Assembly (NCBI GenBank): GCA_031407765.1
Contig: JANOIR010000078.1
Coordinates: 1 to 29,243, forward strand
Direction: 5' to 3'
Length of the DNA: 29,243 nt
DNA from: JBDSLU01 sp031407765
GTDB taxonomy: Bacteria; Acidobacteriota; Vicinamibacteria; Vicinamibacterales; Vicinamibacteraceae
The notes below the pieces were generated by a model. That model worked only from the letters and a program-made list of their open reading frames with translations. It ran no database searches and was not told where the DNA came from. The position numbers and the translations under genes were made by a program. How positions within the stretch are numbered: position 1 is the stretch's first letter; the number at the start of each line of letters is the position of its first letter. Shown here piece by piece: positions 8,201-15,294 of the stretch.

Positions 8201-9055
8201 GCCGGCGACCGACGTGTAGAACTGCACTTTGCCGAGGAACGCTGTGAGGCTATCGACGTCTCCGCGGCCCTTGAACGCTTCGGCGGCCATGTTCAGCTGC
8301 TGCTCGATCAGGTAGGCCCCGATGGCGCCGAAGGCGATCACCAGCGAGATGACCTGCAGATGCCGCGACTCGCGCAGCATGCGCAGCGCCTCGGCTCCGC
8401 CGACGCCCTTCTCCTCGCCGGCCTTGGCAATGCCGGCGAGCTGGACGCCCTCACTGCGCCCCTCGATGCTCAGCACCAGCATCGCGGCGACGCCGAGCAG
8501 CACCGCACTCACGAGCAGGAGGTTGTTCGTGCCGAACGCGCCCGTGGCGAACGTCAGCAGCGACGACCCGGCGATGCCGCCGAGGCTGGAGCCGGCGCCG
8601 ATGAAGCCGAAGAGCCGCTTGGCCTGGCGCGCGTCGTAGATCTCGTTGGCCAGCGTCCAGAACTGGCTGATCAGGAGGATGCCCATGATCAGCCCGAAGA
8701 AGTAGAAGCCGGCGGCCACCATCCAGTTGCCGGTCTGGAACAGGAACCAGAACCCGACCAGCACCACCGTCATCACGCCCTGGGCGACGGGAATGACCCA
8801 TTTCGGCGGAATGATCCCGGCGGCGCGGCTGTAGCCCTGCATGATCACGCCGATGGCCAGGGCGGCGACCAGCGGGATGTAGGGGATGTTGTCGGCGCCG
8901 AGCTGGGAGATGAACTGCGACCGGGTGATCGGCTTGAGGATGTTGTACGCCGTCATCGCCAGGAACGAGTAGGCGAACATCATGACGAGCGTGACGCTTT
9001 CCTGCTCGCTGACGTCGACGACCGGCCGGAGCACGCGGCGGAGAAAGCGACCCAT
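5252..9055 (-). CDS. MFS/Tlc-type transporter-like protein fused to HEAT repeats and two cNMP-binding-like domains
   Basis: The protein is 1267 aa. Residues 1-425 form a membrane domain of about ten to twelve helices with motifs shared with its divergent neighbour: DARQAKRLFGFIG (141-153) and a VDKTTREILFLPLPGH stretch (343-358). These resemble nucleotide-exchange (Npt/Tlc) and MFS transporters. Residues 445-940 are HEAT-like helical repeats. Two cyclic-nucleotide-binding-like folds follow (about 945-1065 and 1115-1240), with LYEAGALPSHVYLLLDGRV and LRISHEDFFDLL. They lack a clear phosphate-binding Arg cassette, so ligand binding is doubtful. The ATG at 9055 was chosen because it opens the membrane domain and has a -10-like TACCAT nine bases upstream. 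Substrate is unknown; regulated transport or a membrane-anchored sensor are both possible. Confidence 0.82.
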   Translation of the reverse strand: MGRFLRRVLRPVVDVSEQESVTLVMMFAYSFLAMTAYNILKPITRSQFISQLGADNIPYIPLVAALAIGVIMQGYSRAAGIIPPKWVIPVAQGVMTVVLVGFWFLFQTGNWMVAAGFYFFGLIMGILLISQFWTLANEIYDARQAKRLFGFIGAGSSLGGIAGSSLLTFATGAFGTNNLLLVSAVLLGVAAMLVLSIEGRSEGVQLAGIAKAGEEKGVGGAEALRMLRESRHLQVISLVIAFGAIGAYLIEQQLNMAAEAFKGRGDVDSLTAFLGKVQFYTSVAGFGIQVFLTSRIHRVLGIGFALLILPVSLGTTAGIMLANAVLWAPSLARVFDTSLRYTVDKTTREILFLPLPGHMKRQAKPFVDVTVDRTAKGIGGLLALVLIAPWGLNLDWQRVSYASLAVCGLWIFTAIKAKQGYINAFRQGLARGDVETETLRLPTADASTIETLVAELADPDESRVRYAIDVLESLDKRNLITPLLLYHESPKVRARALTALSAAPREVAAKWRSGVQRMLGDESAEVRAAAVGALAMLGGEAQTDLARPYLDDANPRIAATAAVVLAGSAKEEDRELAERALTRLSGASAGRAAARREVAIALRQIRDPRTSLLLVPLLNDANLGVATEAMRTVKERGQGDFLFVPALVSLLRHRSLKGPARDVLVSYGEEVVPALAHFLGDPEEDIWVRRHVPSTLSRIPCQASMDALVAALVGEKDAFLRYKCVAAVDRLHREHPELTFDPKPIETLAWLEGMQFYQFLSYHDNLFTRGGVTVPCLLKELLEEKRARARDRVFFMLGLLYPRRDVMAARWAIEHGDARARASACEYLDNVLSGPLRRRLMAMLEDMPDEERVRRGNVILHSRSRDVEETLLILINSDDEVVSAAAIDLVGRLELRSLADDLDHVLAYRDVRDWHVFEAASWTLAGLRLQATKRRALWLEPLPSVEIASRLRSIPIFASVATDELFRVARTGRQARLDPGHTLYEAGALPSHVYLLLDGRVRATAPGGETREVPHPAPLGLEDVLEERPHPETVRATETSVALQLTVDEARGLLADNTDLVQGLFRWMLDHPAFGTGRLVVRGTAHGHDGTPTLIDPATLPDGAQPGAALRPIDVVLALRRIPLFARSSVEARLALAAIAREERLEPNGPVVHAADAPAIWLLIEGELSATVGEGDTLTIRPGDAIGVIETCAGVPLGAEVRVTAAGRALRISHEDFFDLLGQRADLLQALFATLFGARRAEWGLTAGNGPQPSPSVADAPAPQELA

Positions 9056-9064
9056 CGAGTTCGC

Positions 9065-9070
9065 ATGGTA
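9065..9070 (-). promoter_or_regulatory. -10 box giving a probably leaderless transcript (gene at 9055)
   Basis: On the minus strand TACCAT, preceded by TGG (extended -10 style), ends nine bases before the ATG. No Shine-Dalgarno sequence is present in the gap. No convincing -35 is seen. Confidence 0.45.
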
Positions 9071-9179
9071 CCACCGGCCGCGGCCTGCCCCTGTGACGCG
9101 TCTGTGAACGCCCTCCTCGCGCCTCGATCGCCGGGCGCCCCACCGTCCCGGTGCCTCGCGCCCATTCACGACGGGCTGC

Positions 9180-9185
9180 TAGACT
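9180..9185 (+). promoter_or_regulatory. -10 box giving a probably leaderless transcript (gene at 9192)
   Basis: TAGACT ends six bases before the GTG start, placing the predicted transcript start at the first base of the gene. No ribosome-binding sequence fits in the gap. Confidence 0.5.
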
Positions 9186-9191
9186 CGGCTC

Positions 9192-12074
9192 GTGCGGCGG
9201 GTCCTGGCTGCGGCCTCGAACGTGCTCGACGTGAGGCCCGGCGAGGGCCGCGCGGTCGTCCTGACGTTCCTCTACGTCGCCCTCGCGGTCGCCGGCTTCC
9301 TGCTCGCCAAGCCGATTCGCAACGGCTTGTTCCTGGGCGAATTCGGCGCCTACAGCCTGGTCTACGCCTACGTCGCGGTGCCGCTCGTGCTGAGCCTGGC
9401 GCTGCCGATCTACGGCCTGGTCGCGGAGCGGGTGGGAGCCCGGGCCGTCGTCACCGGTTCGCTGGTCTTCTTCGGGCTGAACGTCCTGCTGTTCTGGTGG
9501 GCGTTCCGCGTCCAGGGCTCGGGGCTGCTGGCCGGCGTGTTCTACGTCTGGGTCAACTGCTTCGGGGTCGTCGTGCCGGTCCAGGCGTGGACGTTCGCCA
9601 GCTCCGTGTTCGACGCCCGGCAGGCCCGCCGCCTGTTCGGCCTGATCGGCAGCGGCGCCAGCGCCGGAGCCATCTGCGGCGGCCTGCTGGCCCGCGAGCT
9701 GGCCCGGCGCATCGGCACGGTCAACCTGCTCCTGGTCCTCGCCGCCCTCATCTTTCTCGCCGCGGTGGTCGTCAACCTGGCCTGGGCCGAGCGCCGCGTC
9801 TCGACCCGCAGCACGAAGCGGCGCCCGCCGCTGCGGCTGCTCGCGGCGTTCGGCGTCGTCCGCCGATCGCGCTACCTCACCGCGCTGGCGTCGATGGTGT
9901 TCCTGGTGGCCATCGTCACGCAGTGGACGGGGTTCCAGTTCAGCCTGATCGCCACCGAGCGCTACGCCGGCGACACCGACCGGCTGACCCGCCTGTTCGG
10001 GACCTTCAACCTCGGGATGGGGCTCGCCGCGTTCGTCATCCAGATTGCCCTGACCGGCCCGGCCCTGCGCCGCTTCGGTGTCGGCGTGACGGTGCTGCTC
10101 CTGCCGACGGCGCTCTTCTTCGGGTCGGCGCTGACGGTCGTCGCGCCGTTCTTCTTCGCGGTGATCCTGACCAACGCCTTCGATCAGGGCCTGCGTTTTT
10201 CCATCGACAAGGCGACCTTCGAGCTGCTCTACCTGCCGCTGCCGTCGCACGTGAAGACCGGCGTCAAGGGCGCCATCGACGTGCTCGTCAGCCGGGTCGG
10301 CGACGGCGTCGGCGGCCTGCTTCTCGGCCTGGCCACCCAGGGCTTCGTCGTCGGTGTCGTGGCGTTTCCCGGCCTCGGCCTCGGGCTGCGCGGGCTGGCC
10401 GTCTGCTGCGCCGTCGCCAGCGTTGTGTGGGTCGGCCTGGCGCTGGCCCTCCGGCGCGGCTACGTCACCGCGATGACCGACAGCCTGCACCAGTACCGGC
10501 TCGATCTCGAGCGCGCCGCCTCCGCCTCGATGGACCGCTCGGCGTCTGCGGTCCTGGCCAAGGCCTTCGACGCCGGCGATCCCGAGGCGATCCTCTACGT
10601 GCTGCGGGCCTTCGCACAGAGCGGCCGGCGGCCGCCGCTGGAGGCGGTCCGGGCGCTCCTCACGCACGAAACCCCGGCGGTGCGGGCGCGGGCGCTGGCC
10701 GCGCTGCGGGCGGCGCCGGACCTCACCATCCGCGCCGAGGCCGAGCGGCTCCTGCACGATCCCGACATCGAGGTGCGGACCGAGGCGCTGCTGTGGCTGG
10801 CCTACCACGCCCGCGTCGATCCGCTGGCCCAGATCGACGCGCTCGGCGAGTTCGCCGACTTCTCGATCCGCGCCAGCATGGTCGCGCTCTACAGCCGGCC
10901 GGGCCGCTACCAGAACCTCGAAGCGGCTCGTGTCCTGCTCGGCACGATGGCCAGCGAGCGCGGACCCGAGGGCCGGCGCGCCCGGATCGAAGCGGCGATG
11001 CTGCTCGGCCGGCTGTCCGGCGAGGTGGGCGCCGAGCTGGCCGACCTGGCGACGCTGATCGCCGACGACGACCCCGAGGTCGCTTCGTACGCCGTCGACG
11101 CTGCAGCCAAGGCGTCGCGCCTCGACCTGGTGCCGGCGATCGCGACCCGTCTCGAGGACGATGCCGTGCGCCGCGCCGCGCACGACGCGCTGTGCGCGTT
11201 CGGCCCGCCGGCGCTGCCCGCGCTGGCGCGGCTCCTCGACGAGCCGACGGTGCCGCTGGCTCTGCGCCGCGAGATCCCGGACATCGTGGCGCGCATCGGC
11301 ACCGACACCGGGTCGCGCCTGCTCGTCGACCACCTGCTCGAAGCCGACGTCACGCTGCGCCTGCGTGTCATCGGCGCGCTGGCGACGCTGCGGGCGCGGC
11401 ATCCGGCGTTGCCGCTCGACCGCGGCGCCATCGAGATGGTGCTGATGGCCGAGGTCATGGGCCACTACCGCTCGTACCAGATCCAGGGCTCGCTCACCAA
11501 CCCGCTGCAATCGACCGATCCCGTGGCGGTGGCGCTCGAGACCTCGATGCGCTACGAGATCGAGCGCATCTTCCGGCTGATGGCGATCCGGTGGCCGCGC
11601 TTCGACGTCGAGAGCGCCTACGTCGGCGTGATGGCCGACGACGCCGGGGTCCGCGCCAACGCCCTCGAATTCCTCGACGCGGTGCTGAAGCCGCAGGTGC
11701 GCGCGCTGGTGCTGCCACTGCTCGACCCGCAGGTGTCGCGCCAGGAGCGCGTCCGGCTGGCCAACGAGGTGCTCGGGACGCGCGTCGAGTCGCACGAGGC
11801 CGCCGTGTCCGCCCTGATCCGCAGCCCCGACCCGTGGCTGCGCTCGTGCGGCGTCTACGCCATCGGCGCGCTCGGCCTGCACCAGCTCGCCGGCGAGCTC
11901 GATCGCGTCGACGTCGATCACGATCCGCTGTTGCGCGAGACCGTCCGCCATGCCCGCGCCAAGCTGGCCGGCGAGGAGACGGCGATGCCGGAACCGATCG
12001 AGCCGCCGACGTCGGACGCGCCGCACGTGCACCAGACCTGGGCCTCGTCGGCCGACGAGATGGGCCTCGGCTAG
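9192..12074 (+). CDS. MFS/Tlc-type transporter-like protein with C-terminal HEAT repeats
   Basis: The protein is 960 aa and starts with GTG. Residues 1-440 are a hydrophobic multi-helix domain that shares position-matched motifs with the divergent protein: DARQARRLFGLIG begins at residue 141 in both, and a DKATFELLYLPLPSHV stretch corresponds to the other's DKTTREILFLPLPGHM. The remaining roughly 500 residues are HEAT-like repeats (for example PAVRARALAALRAAPDLTIRAEA, given here as the pattern P-x-VRARALAALR, then LHDPDIEVRTEALLWLAY). The pair are paralogues, but this one has no cyclic-nucleotide-binding-like domains. A role in nucleotide or metabolite exchange is possible by family, and the substrate is not predictable. 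The start is supported by a -10 box six bases upstream. The methyltransferase follows 37 nt downstream. Confidence 0.82.
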   Translation: MRRVLAAASNVLDVRPGEGRAVVLTFLYVALAVAGFLLAKPIRNGLFLGEFGAYSLVYAYVAVPLVLSLALPIYGLVAERVGARAVVTGSLVFFGLNVLLFWWAFRVQGSGLLAGVFYVWVNCFGVVVPVQAWTFASSVFDARQARRLFGLIGSGASAGAICGGLLARELARRIGTVNLLLVLAALIFLAAVVVNLAWAERRVSTRSTKRRPPLRLLAAFGVVRRSRYLTALASMVFLVAIVTQWTGFQFSLIATERYAGDTDRLTRLFGTFNLGMGLAAFVIQIALTGPALRRFGVGVTVLLLPTALFFGSALTVVAPFFFAVILTNAFDQGLRFSIDKATFELLYLPLPSHVKTGVKGAIDVLVSRVGDGVGGLLLGLATQGFVVGVVAFPGLGLGLRGLAVCCAVASVVWVGLALALRRGYVTAMTDSLHQYRLDLERAASASMDRSASAVLAKAFDAGDPEAILYVLRAFAQSGRRPPLEAVRALLTHETPAVRARALAALRAAPDLTIRAEAERLLHDPDIEVRTEALLWLAYHARVDPLAQIDALGEFADFSIRASMVALYSRPGRYQNLEAARVLLGTMASERGPEGRRARIEAAMLLGRLSGEVGAELADLATLIADDDPEVASYAVDAAAKASRLDLVPAIATRLEDDAVRRAAHDALCAFGPPALPALARLLDEPTVPLALRREIPDIVARIGTDTGSRLLVDHLLEADVTLRLRVIGALATLRARHPALPLDRGAIEMVLMAEVMGHYRSYQIQGSLTNPLQSTDPVAVALETSMRYEIERIFRLMAIRWPRFDVESAYVGVMADDAGVRANALEFLDAVLKPQVRALVLPLLDPQVSRQERVRLANEVLGTRVESHEAAVSALIRSPDPWLRSCGVYAIGALGLHQLAGELDRVDVDHDPLLRETVRHARAKLAGEETAMPEPIEPPTSDAPHVHQTWASSADEMGLG

Positions 12075-12097
12075 TCGCCCTGGACGCGACCTTGGGC

Positions 12098-12103
12098 TAA
12101 CAT
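12098..12103 (+). promoter_or_regulatory. -10 box giving a probably leaderless transcript (gene at 12112)
   Basis: TAACAT ends eight bases before the ATG of the methyltransferase gene. The gap CCCGCCCG holds no Shine-Dalgarno sequence. Confidence 0.45.
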
Positions 12104-12111
12104 CCCGCCCG

Positions 12112-12846
12112 ATGCTGAAGGGTCTGCTTCGATCGGCGGTGCGCCGCGTGTCGCGCTTCTATACCGTCAGCGTGGCGGAGCGCCGCGAGTATGGGCGGGT
12201 CTGGGACAGCGTCGCCCGGTCGCGCAGCGACGCGATGAAGGCGGTCGCCGGCCACGACCGCGACGAGGAGTGGGACCGCACCGGGCGGTCGACGGCGGAC
12301 GACATCGTCGCCGAGACCGGGCTCTCGGCGGCCGACACCGTGCTCGACATCGGCTGCGGCGCCGGCCGTGTCGGCGTCCACCTGGCGCCGTGCTCCCGCC
12401 GCTGGATCGGCGCCGACGTCTCGAAGGAGATGCTGCGCCACACCCGCGTCGCGCTCGGCGGCGCCACCAACGTGGACCTGGTCCACCTGACCGGCGACGG
12501 CCTGCCGTCGTCGCTCGACGGCACCGTCGACGTCGTCTACTGCACGACCGTCTTCATGCACCTCGAGGAGTGGGATCGCTACCGCTACATCCAGGGCGCG
12601 TTTCGCGCGCTCAAGCCGGGCGGGCGGCTCTACGTCGACAGCTTCAGCCTGTTGAGCGAGGACGGCTGGGCGTTGTTCGAGCAGATGGCGATGCTGCTGC
12701 CGGCCGAGCGGCCGCCGCACATCAGCAAGGCGTCGACGCCGCAGGAGCTGCAGACGTTCGTCGAGAAGGCCGGCTTCGAAGCGGTGCGGGTCCGCGGCGG
12801 CAAGCTCTTCGTGACGATCGTCGCCCGCAGGCCGGAGCGGAGCTGA
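12112..12846 (+). CDS. Class I SAM-dependent methyltransferase
   Basis: The protein is 244 aa. Motif I, VLDIGCGAGRVG, at about residues 77-88 is the glycine-rich SAM loop. WIGADVSKEML (98-108) is the acidic ribose-binding strand of motif II. VDVVYCTTVFMHL and FRALKPGGRLYVDSF complete the Methyltransf_11/25 type core. The N-terminal 60 residues are helical and basic and may help select the substrate, which I cannot identify. The frame is open 162 nt further upstream, but that part overlaps the previous gene and has no family features, so the ATG at 12112 was taken. It lies 37 nt after the transporter-like gene and ends two bases before the convergent HD-GYP gene, leaving no room for a dedicated terminator. 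Confidence 0.88.
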   Translation: MLKGLLRSAVRRVSRFYTVSVAERREYGRVWDSVARSRSDAMKAVAGHDRDEEWDRTGRSTADDIVAETGLSAADTVLDIGCGAGRVGVHLAPCSRRWIGADVSKEMLRHTRVALGGATNVDLVHLTGDGLPSSLDGTVDVVYCTTVFMHLEEWDRYRYIQGAFRALKPGGRLYVDSFSLLSEDGWALFEQMAMLLPAERPPHISKASTPQELQTFVEKAGFEAVRVRGGKLFVTIVARRPERS

Positions 12847-12848
12847 GG

Positions 12849-14018
12849 TCAGCGGCGCGTGGTGCGGCCGCGCGACGGCGAGGTCGACTCGTCCCCGGCC
12901 GGCAGTCGCGTCGCCGGCGATTGCTCGAGCGGGTTCGACGGGCCGGGCGGCGAGCCCGGGCCGTCCGAGTCCTCGTCCTCCCCGGCGGCGTCCTCTTCGA
13001 GGATCTGACGCAGCGCCGACACCACCTGCGGATCGAACTGCTGGCCGGACTGGTGCTCGATCTCGCGGATCGCGTCGTCCACCGGCCACGGATCCTTGTA
13101 GGGCCGCTGGTGCGTCAGCGCGTCGAACACGTCGGCGACGGCGACGATCCGGCTGACCAGCGGGATCTCCTCGCCCTTCAGCCCGCCGATGTAGCCATGG
13201 CCGTCCCACCGCTCGTGGTGCGTCAGGGCGATCTGCTCGGCCATCTGCAGCAGCAGATGGGTGCTGCCCGACAGGATGCGGGCGCCGATCGCGGTGTGGG
13301 TCTTGATGACGTCGTACTCGTCCTGGGTCAGCTTGCCCAGCTTGAGCAGGATGTTGTCGGGGACGCCGATCTTGCCGATGTCGTGCAGCGGCGCCGCCAG
13401 GCGCATCGTCTTGACGAGATCGTCGGGCAGCCCGAGGGCCTCGGCGATGCGGGCCGAGATCGCGCCGACGCGCTGCGTGTGCTGCATCGTGTCGTCGTCG
13501 CGGAACTCCGCGGTGCGACCGAGCCGCTCGAGAATCTCGAGCTGCGCGTCCTCCAGCTCGTAGCGTCGCTGTGCGACCTTCTCCTCGAGCACCTCGTTCT
13601 GCCGCTGCAGCTCGACGTAGAGCGAGCGGGCCTCCAGCAGGTTCTTGATCCGGAGCACGACCTCGAGTGGATCGAACGGCTTGCCGAGGAAGTCCTTGGC
13701 GCCGGCCGAGAGGGCCCGCTGCTTGGTGGTCGGGCTGAGGTCGCCGGTGATCACGAGCACCGGGACGTAGGCCCCTTCCGGCATGTGCTCGTTCAGCCGC
13801 TCGAGCACACCGATGCCGTCGAGCATCGGCATGTGCAGGTCGAGGACGACGAGGTCGGGCCGGTACTGGCGGTAGAGATCGACCGCCTTGAGCGGATCGG
13901 TAGAGCTCACGAACGCCTGGTAGCCGGCGCTGATCAGCACCCGTTCGAGCAGGCGCAAATTGCTCTCCTGGTCGTCGATGATGAGGATCGTCGCGGTGGT
14001 GCCGGGCGGCTGGAGCAT
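12849..14018 (-). CDS. Response regulator with HD-GYP output domain (probable c-di-GMP phosphodiesterase)
   Basis: The protein is 389 aa. A receiver domain spans residues 8-128 with the acidic pair Asp15/Asp16, the phospho-acceptor Asp60 (VVLDLHMP) and Lys113 (LGKPFD). A helical linker with coiled-coil character (about 130-165) connects it to an HD-GYP domain (168-340): HDIGKIGVP (212-220), HHERWDGHGY (267-276) and an ADVFDALTHQRPYK segment. HD-GYP enzymes hydrolyse cyclic di-GMP, and phosphorylation of the receiver normally tunes this. The family's GYP tripeptide reads GYI here, while the metal-binding His and Asp residues are kept, so activity remains plausible. The last 45 residues are acidic and Pro/Ser-rich, probably disordered. 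No histidine kinase lies nearby, so the partner is unknown. ATG at 14018 fits the receiver start. Confidence 0.92.
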   Translation of the reverse strand: MLQPPGTTATILIIDDQESNLRLLERVLISAGYQAFVSSTDPLKAVDLYRQYRPDLVVLDLHMPMLDGIGVLERLNEHMPEGAYVPVLVITGDLSPTTKQRALSAGAKDFLGKPFDPLEVVLRIKNLLEARSLYVELQRQNEVLEEKVAQRRYELEDAQLEILERLGRTAEFRDDDTMQHTQRVGAISARIAEALGLPDDLVKTMRLAAPLHDIGKIGVPDNILLKLGKLTQDEYDVIKTHTAIGARILSGSTHLLLQMAEQIALTHHERWDGHGYIGGLKGEEIPLVSRIVAVADVFDALTHQRPYKDPWPVDDAIREIEHQSGQQFDPQVVSALRQILEEDAAGEDEDSDGPGSPPGPSNPLEQSPATRLPAGDESTSPSRGRTTRR

Positions 14019-14079
14019 GGGGATGTCGACGCCTGGGCCCGGCCCGCGAGCCGCGGCTGGAGCGCTTGCGCAAAGTGTC

Positions 14080-15093
14080 TCAGACGGCCGGGGGAAAGTC
14101 ACGCCGTGGCGGCGCCTCGCCCGTCCCGGTGCGACGCGGGCCTTCCGCCCCGGGCCGCTCGCCGAGCGTCTCGATCGCCGGCGAATCGGGCCACACCAGC
14201 CGCGGTGGCGCGACATAGGACGCGTGCGCCAGCGAGGCCTGGAACAGCGAAATCGCCGCGGCGCCGCTGACCAGGGCGGCGGTGATCGCGGATCCCACCT
14301 GGACCGCGTCGAGGACGCGCGCCACGCCAGCGGTCGGTTCGAGCCAGGCCTCGGCCGCGGAGACCAGCGCCCAGGCCGTGCCGGCGGTGGCGAAGAGGGC
14401 GGCGTAGAGCAGCACGACGCTGGCACGGTGCCGCCACGCGAAGCGCGCGCCGGCGGTGAAGGCGAAGACGGCGCTGCGGCGGCGCTCGACAACCATGCGT
14501 ACCCGTCCGCAGTCGGTCGCCGCGAACAGGGCGAAGGCGGCGGCGAGGTAGAGCGCGCCGAGCCCGAGCTCCAGCGCCGACACCGCAAGCTCGCCTTGGC
14601 CCGGTCCGGCGGCCTCGAGGATCAGCACGGCGATCGCGTCGAGCACGAGAACCAGGATGCCGGTCATGACGATGAAGAGGACGCCGCCGAGCGCGCTGAG
14701 CCGGATCAGCCGGAAGGCCAGCTCGCCGGAGACGCCCCAGAACGTGCGGGCGTCGAGCGGCCGTTGCCGGGCGTAGCGATCCATCACGCCGCCGGTCAGG
14801 ACGACGCCGACGACCACGACCACGAGCCACAGCAGCCACGGGGCCGACTCGCCGCCGAGGCGTCCGGTCACGTCGCCGGCCTCCAGGGCGGCGGCGAGGG
14901 CGCCGCCCATCAGCGCGGTGCCGAGCGGCTCGAACACGTCGAGCCCGTACGGGTGCGGCGCCGGCGCGTCGGCGAGGCCCGCCGACGTGACGAGGATCGC
15001 GGCCCCGGCCAGCACCGCCAGCAGCCAGGGCGCGCGGCCGACGCGCGCCCAGCCGTCCCGATAGGCGGCCAGAGCCGCTCGCACCGCCGTCAT
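14080..15093 (-). CDS. Multi-pass membrane protein of unknown function
   Basis: The protein is 337 aa, with about seven hydrophobic segments near residues 22-42, 55-71, 84-104, 130-158, 170-192, 224-246 and 264-290. A Pro/Gly/Arg-rich tail of about 40 residues, probably cytoplasmic, follows. I do not recognise a family. The architecture, with a basic stretch RMVVERRRS before the sixth segment, resembles uncharacterised integral-membrane DUFs related to DUF975/glycerophosphodiesterase membrane regions, but that is a weak impression. The ATG at 15093 has the -10-like TAGCAT nine bases upstream. The gene is 61 nt upstream of the HD-GYP regulator in the same direction and could share its transcript. 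It is divergent from the dehydrogenase gene at 15295. Confidence 0.75.
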   Translation of the reverse strand: MTAVRAALAAYRDGWARVGRAPWLLAVLAGAAILVTSAGLADAPAPHPYGLDVFEPLGTALMGGALAAALEAGDVTGRLGGESAPWLLWLVVVVVGVVLTGGVMDRYARQRPLDARTFWGVSGELAFRLIRLSALGGVLFIVMTGILVLVLDAIAVLILEAAGPGQGELAVSALELGLGALYLAAAFALFAATDCGRVRMVVERRRSAVFAFTAGARFAWRHRASVVLLYAALFATAGTAWALVSAAEAWLEPTAGVARVLDAVQVGSAITAALVSGAAAISLFQASLAHASYVAPPRLVWPDSPAIETLGERPGAEGPRRTGTGEAPPRRDFPPAV

Positions 15094-15102
15094 TGGGCCG
15101 TG

Positions 15103-15108
15103 ATGCTA
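15103..15108 (-). promoter_or_regulatory. -10 box giving a probably leaderless transcript (gene at 15093)
   Basis: On the minus strand TAGCAT ends nine bases before the ATG. No Shine-Dalgarno sequence lies between. Confidence 0.45.
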
Positions 15109-15134
15109 CCGCATTGCGTTGCGTTGCCTGGTTT

Positions 15135-15163
15135 GTTGAACGGCGCGTGGCCGCGCCGTCAAC
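15135..15163. repeat. Strong hairpin in the divergent intergenic region
   Basis: GTTGA-A-CGGCGCG (15135-15147) pairs with CGCGCCG-TCAAC (15152-15163) around a TGGC loop. The stem has 12 base pairs with one bulged A. It lies between the divergent starts at 15093 and 15295. An operator or an RNA hairpin is possible; there is no T-tract. Confidence 0.5.
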
Positions 15164-15239
15164 CTCACGACGCCTCCGGCCTCCGGCCTCGGCGTTCGTG
15201 CGGCGGCCGCGCTTCCCGCCCGACCGCGGCTGGGGCGGA

Positions 15240-15245
15240 TATAAT
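15240..15245 (+). promoter_or_regulatory. Perfect -10 box upstream of the dehydrogenase gene
   Basis: TATAAT stands out in very GC-rich surroundings, 49 nt before the ATG at 15295. No good -35 lies 16-18 nt upstream. The predicted leader of roughly 42 nt contains GGGAGA. Confidence 0.5.
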
Positions 15246-15294
15246 CGCCGGCTTGCGGCGCGGCGGGCGCGGCCGCGGGAGAACGACAGAGACG

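Noticed and set aside
5135..12100. A 2321-codon open frame on the plus strand across the transporter-like genes
   Set aside because: Its translation is Arg/Gly/Ala/His-rich with no domains. It is antisense to one real gene and out of frame with another. In DNA this GC-rich such long shadow frames are expected.
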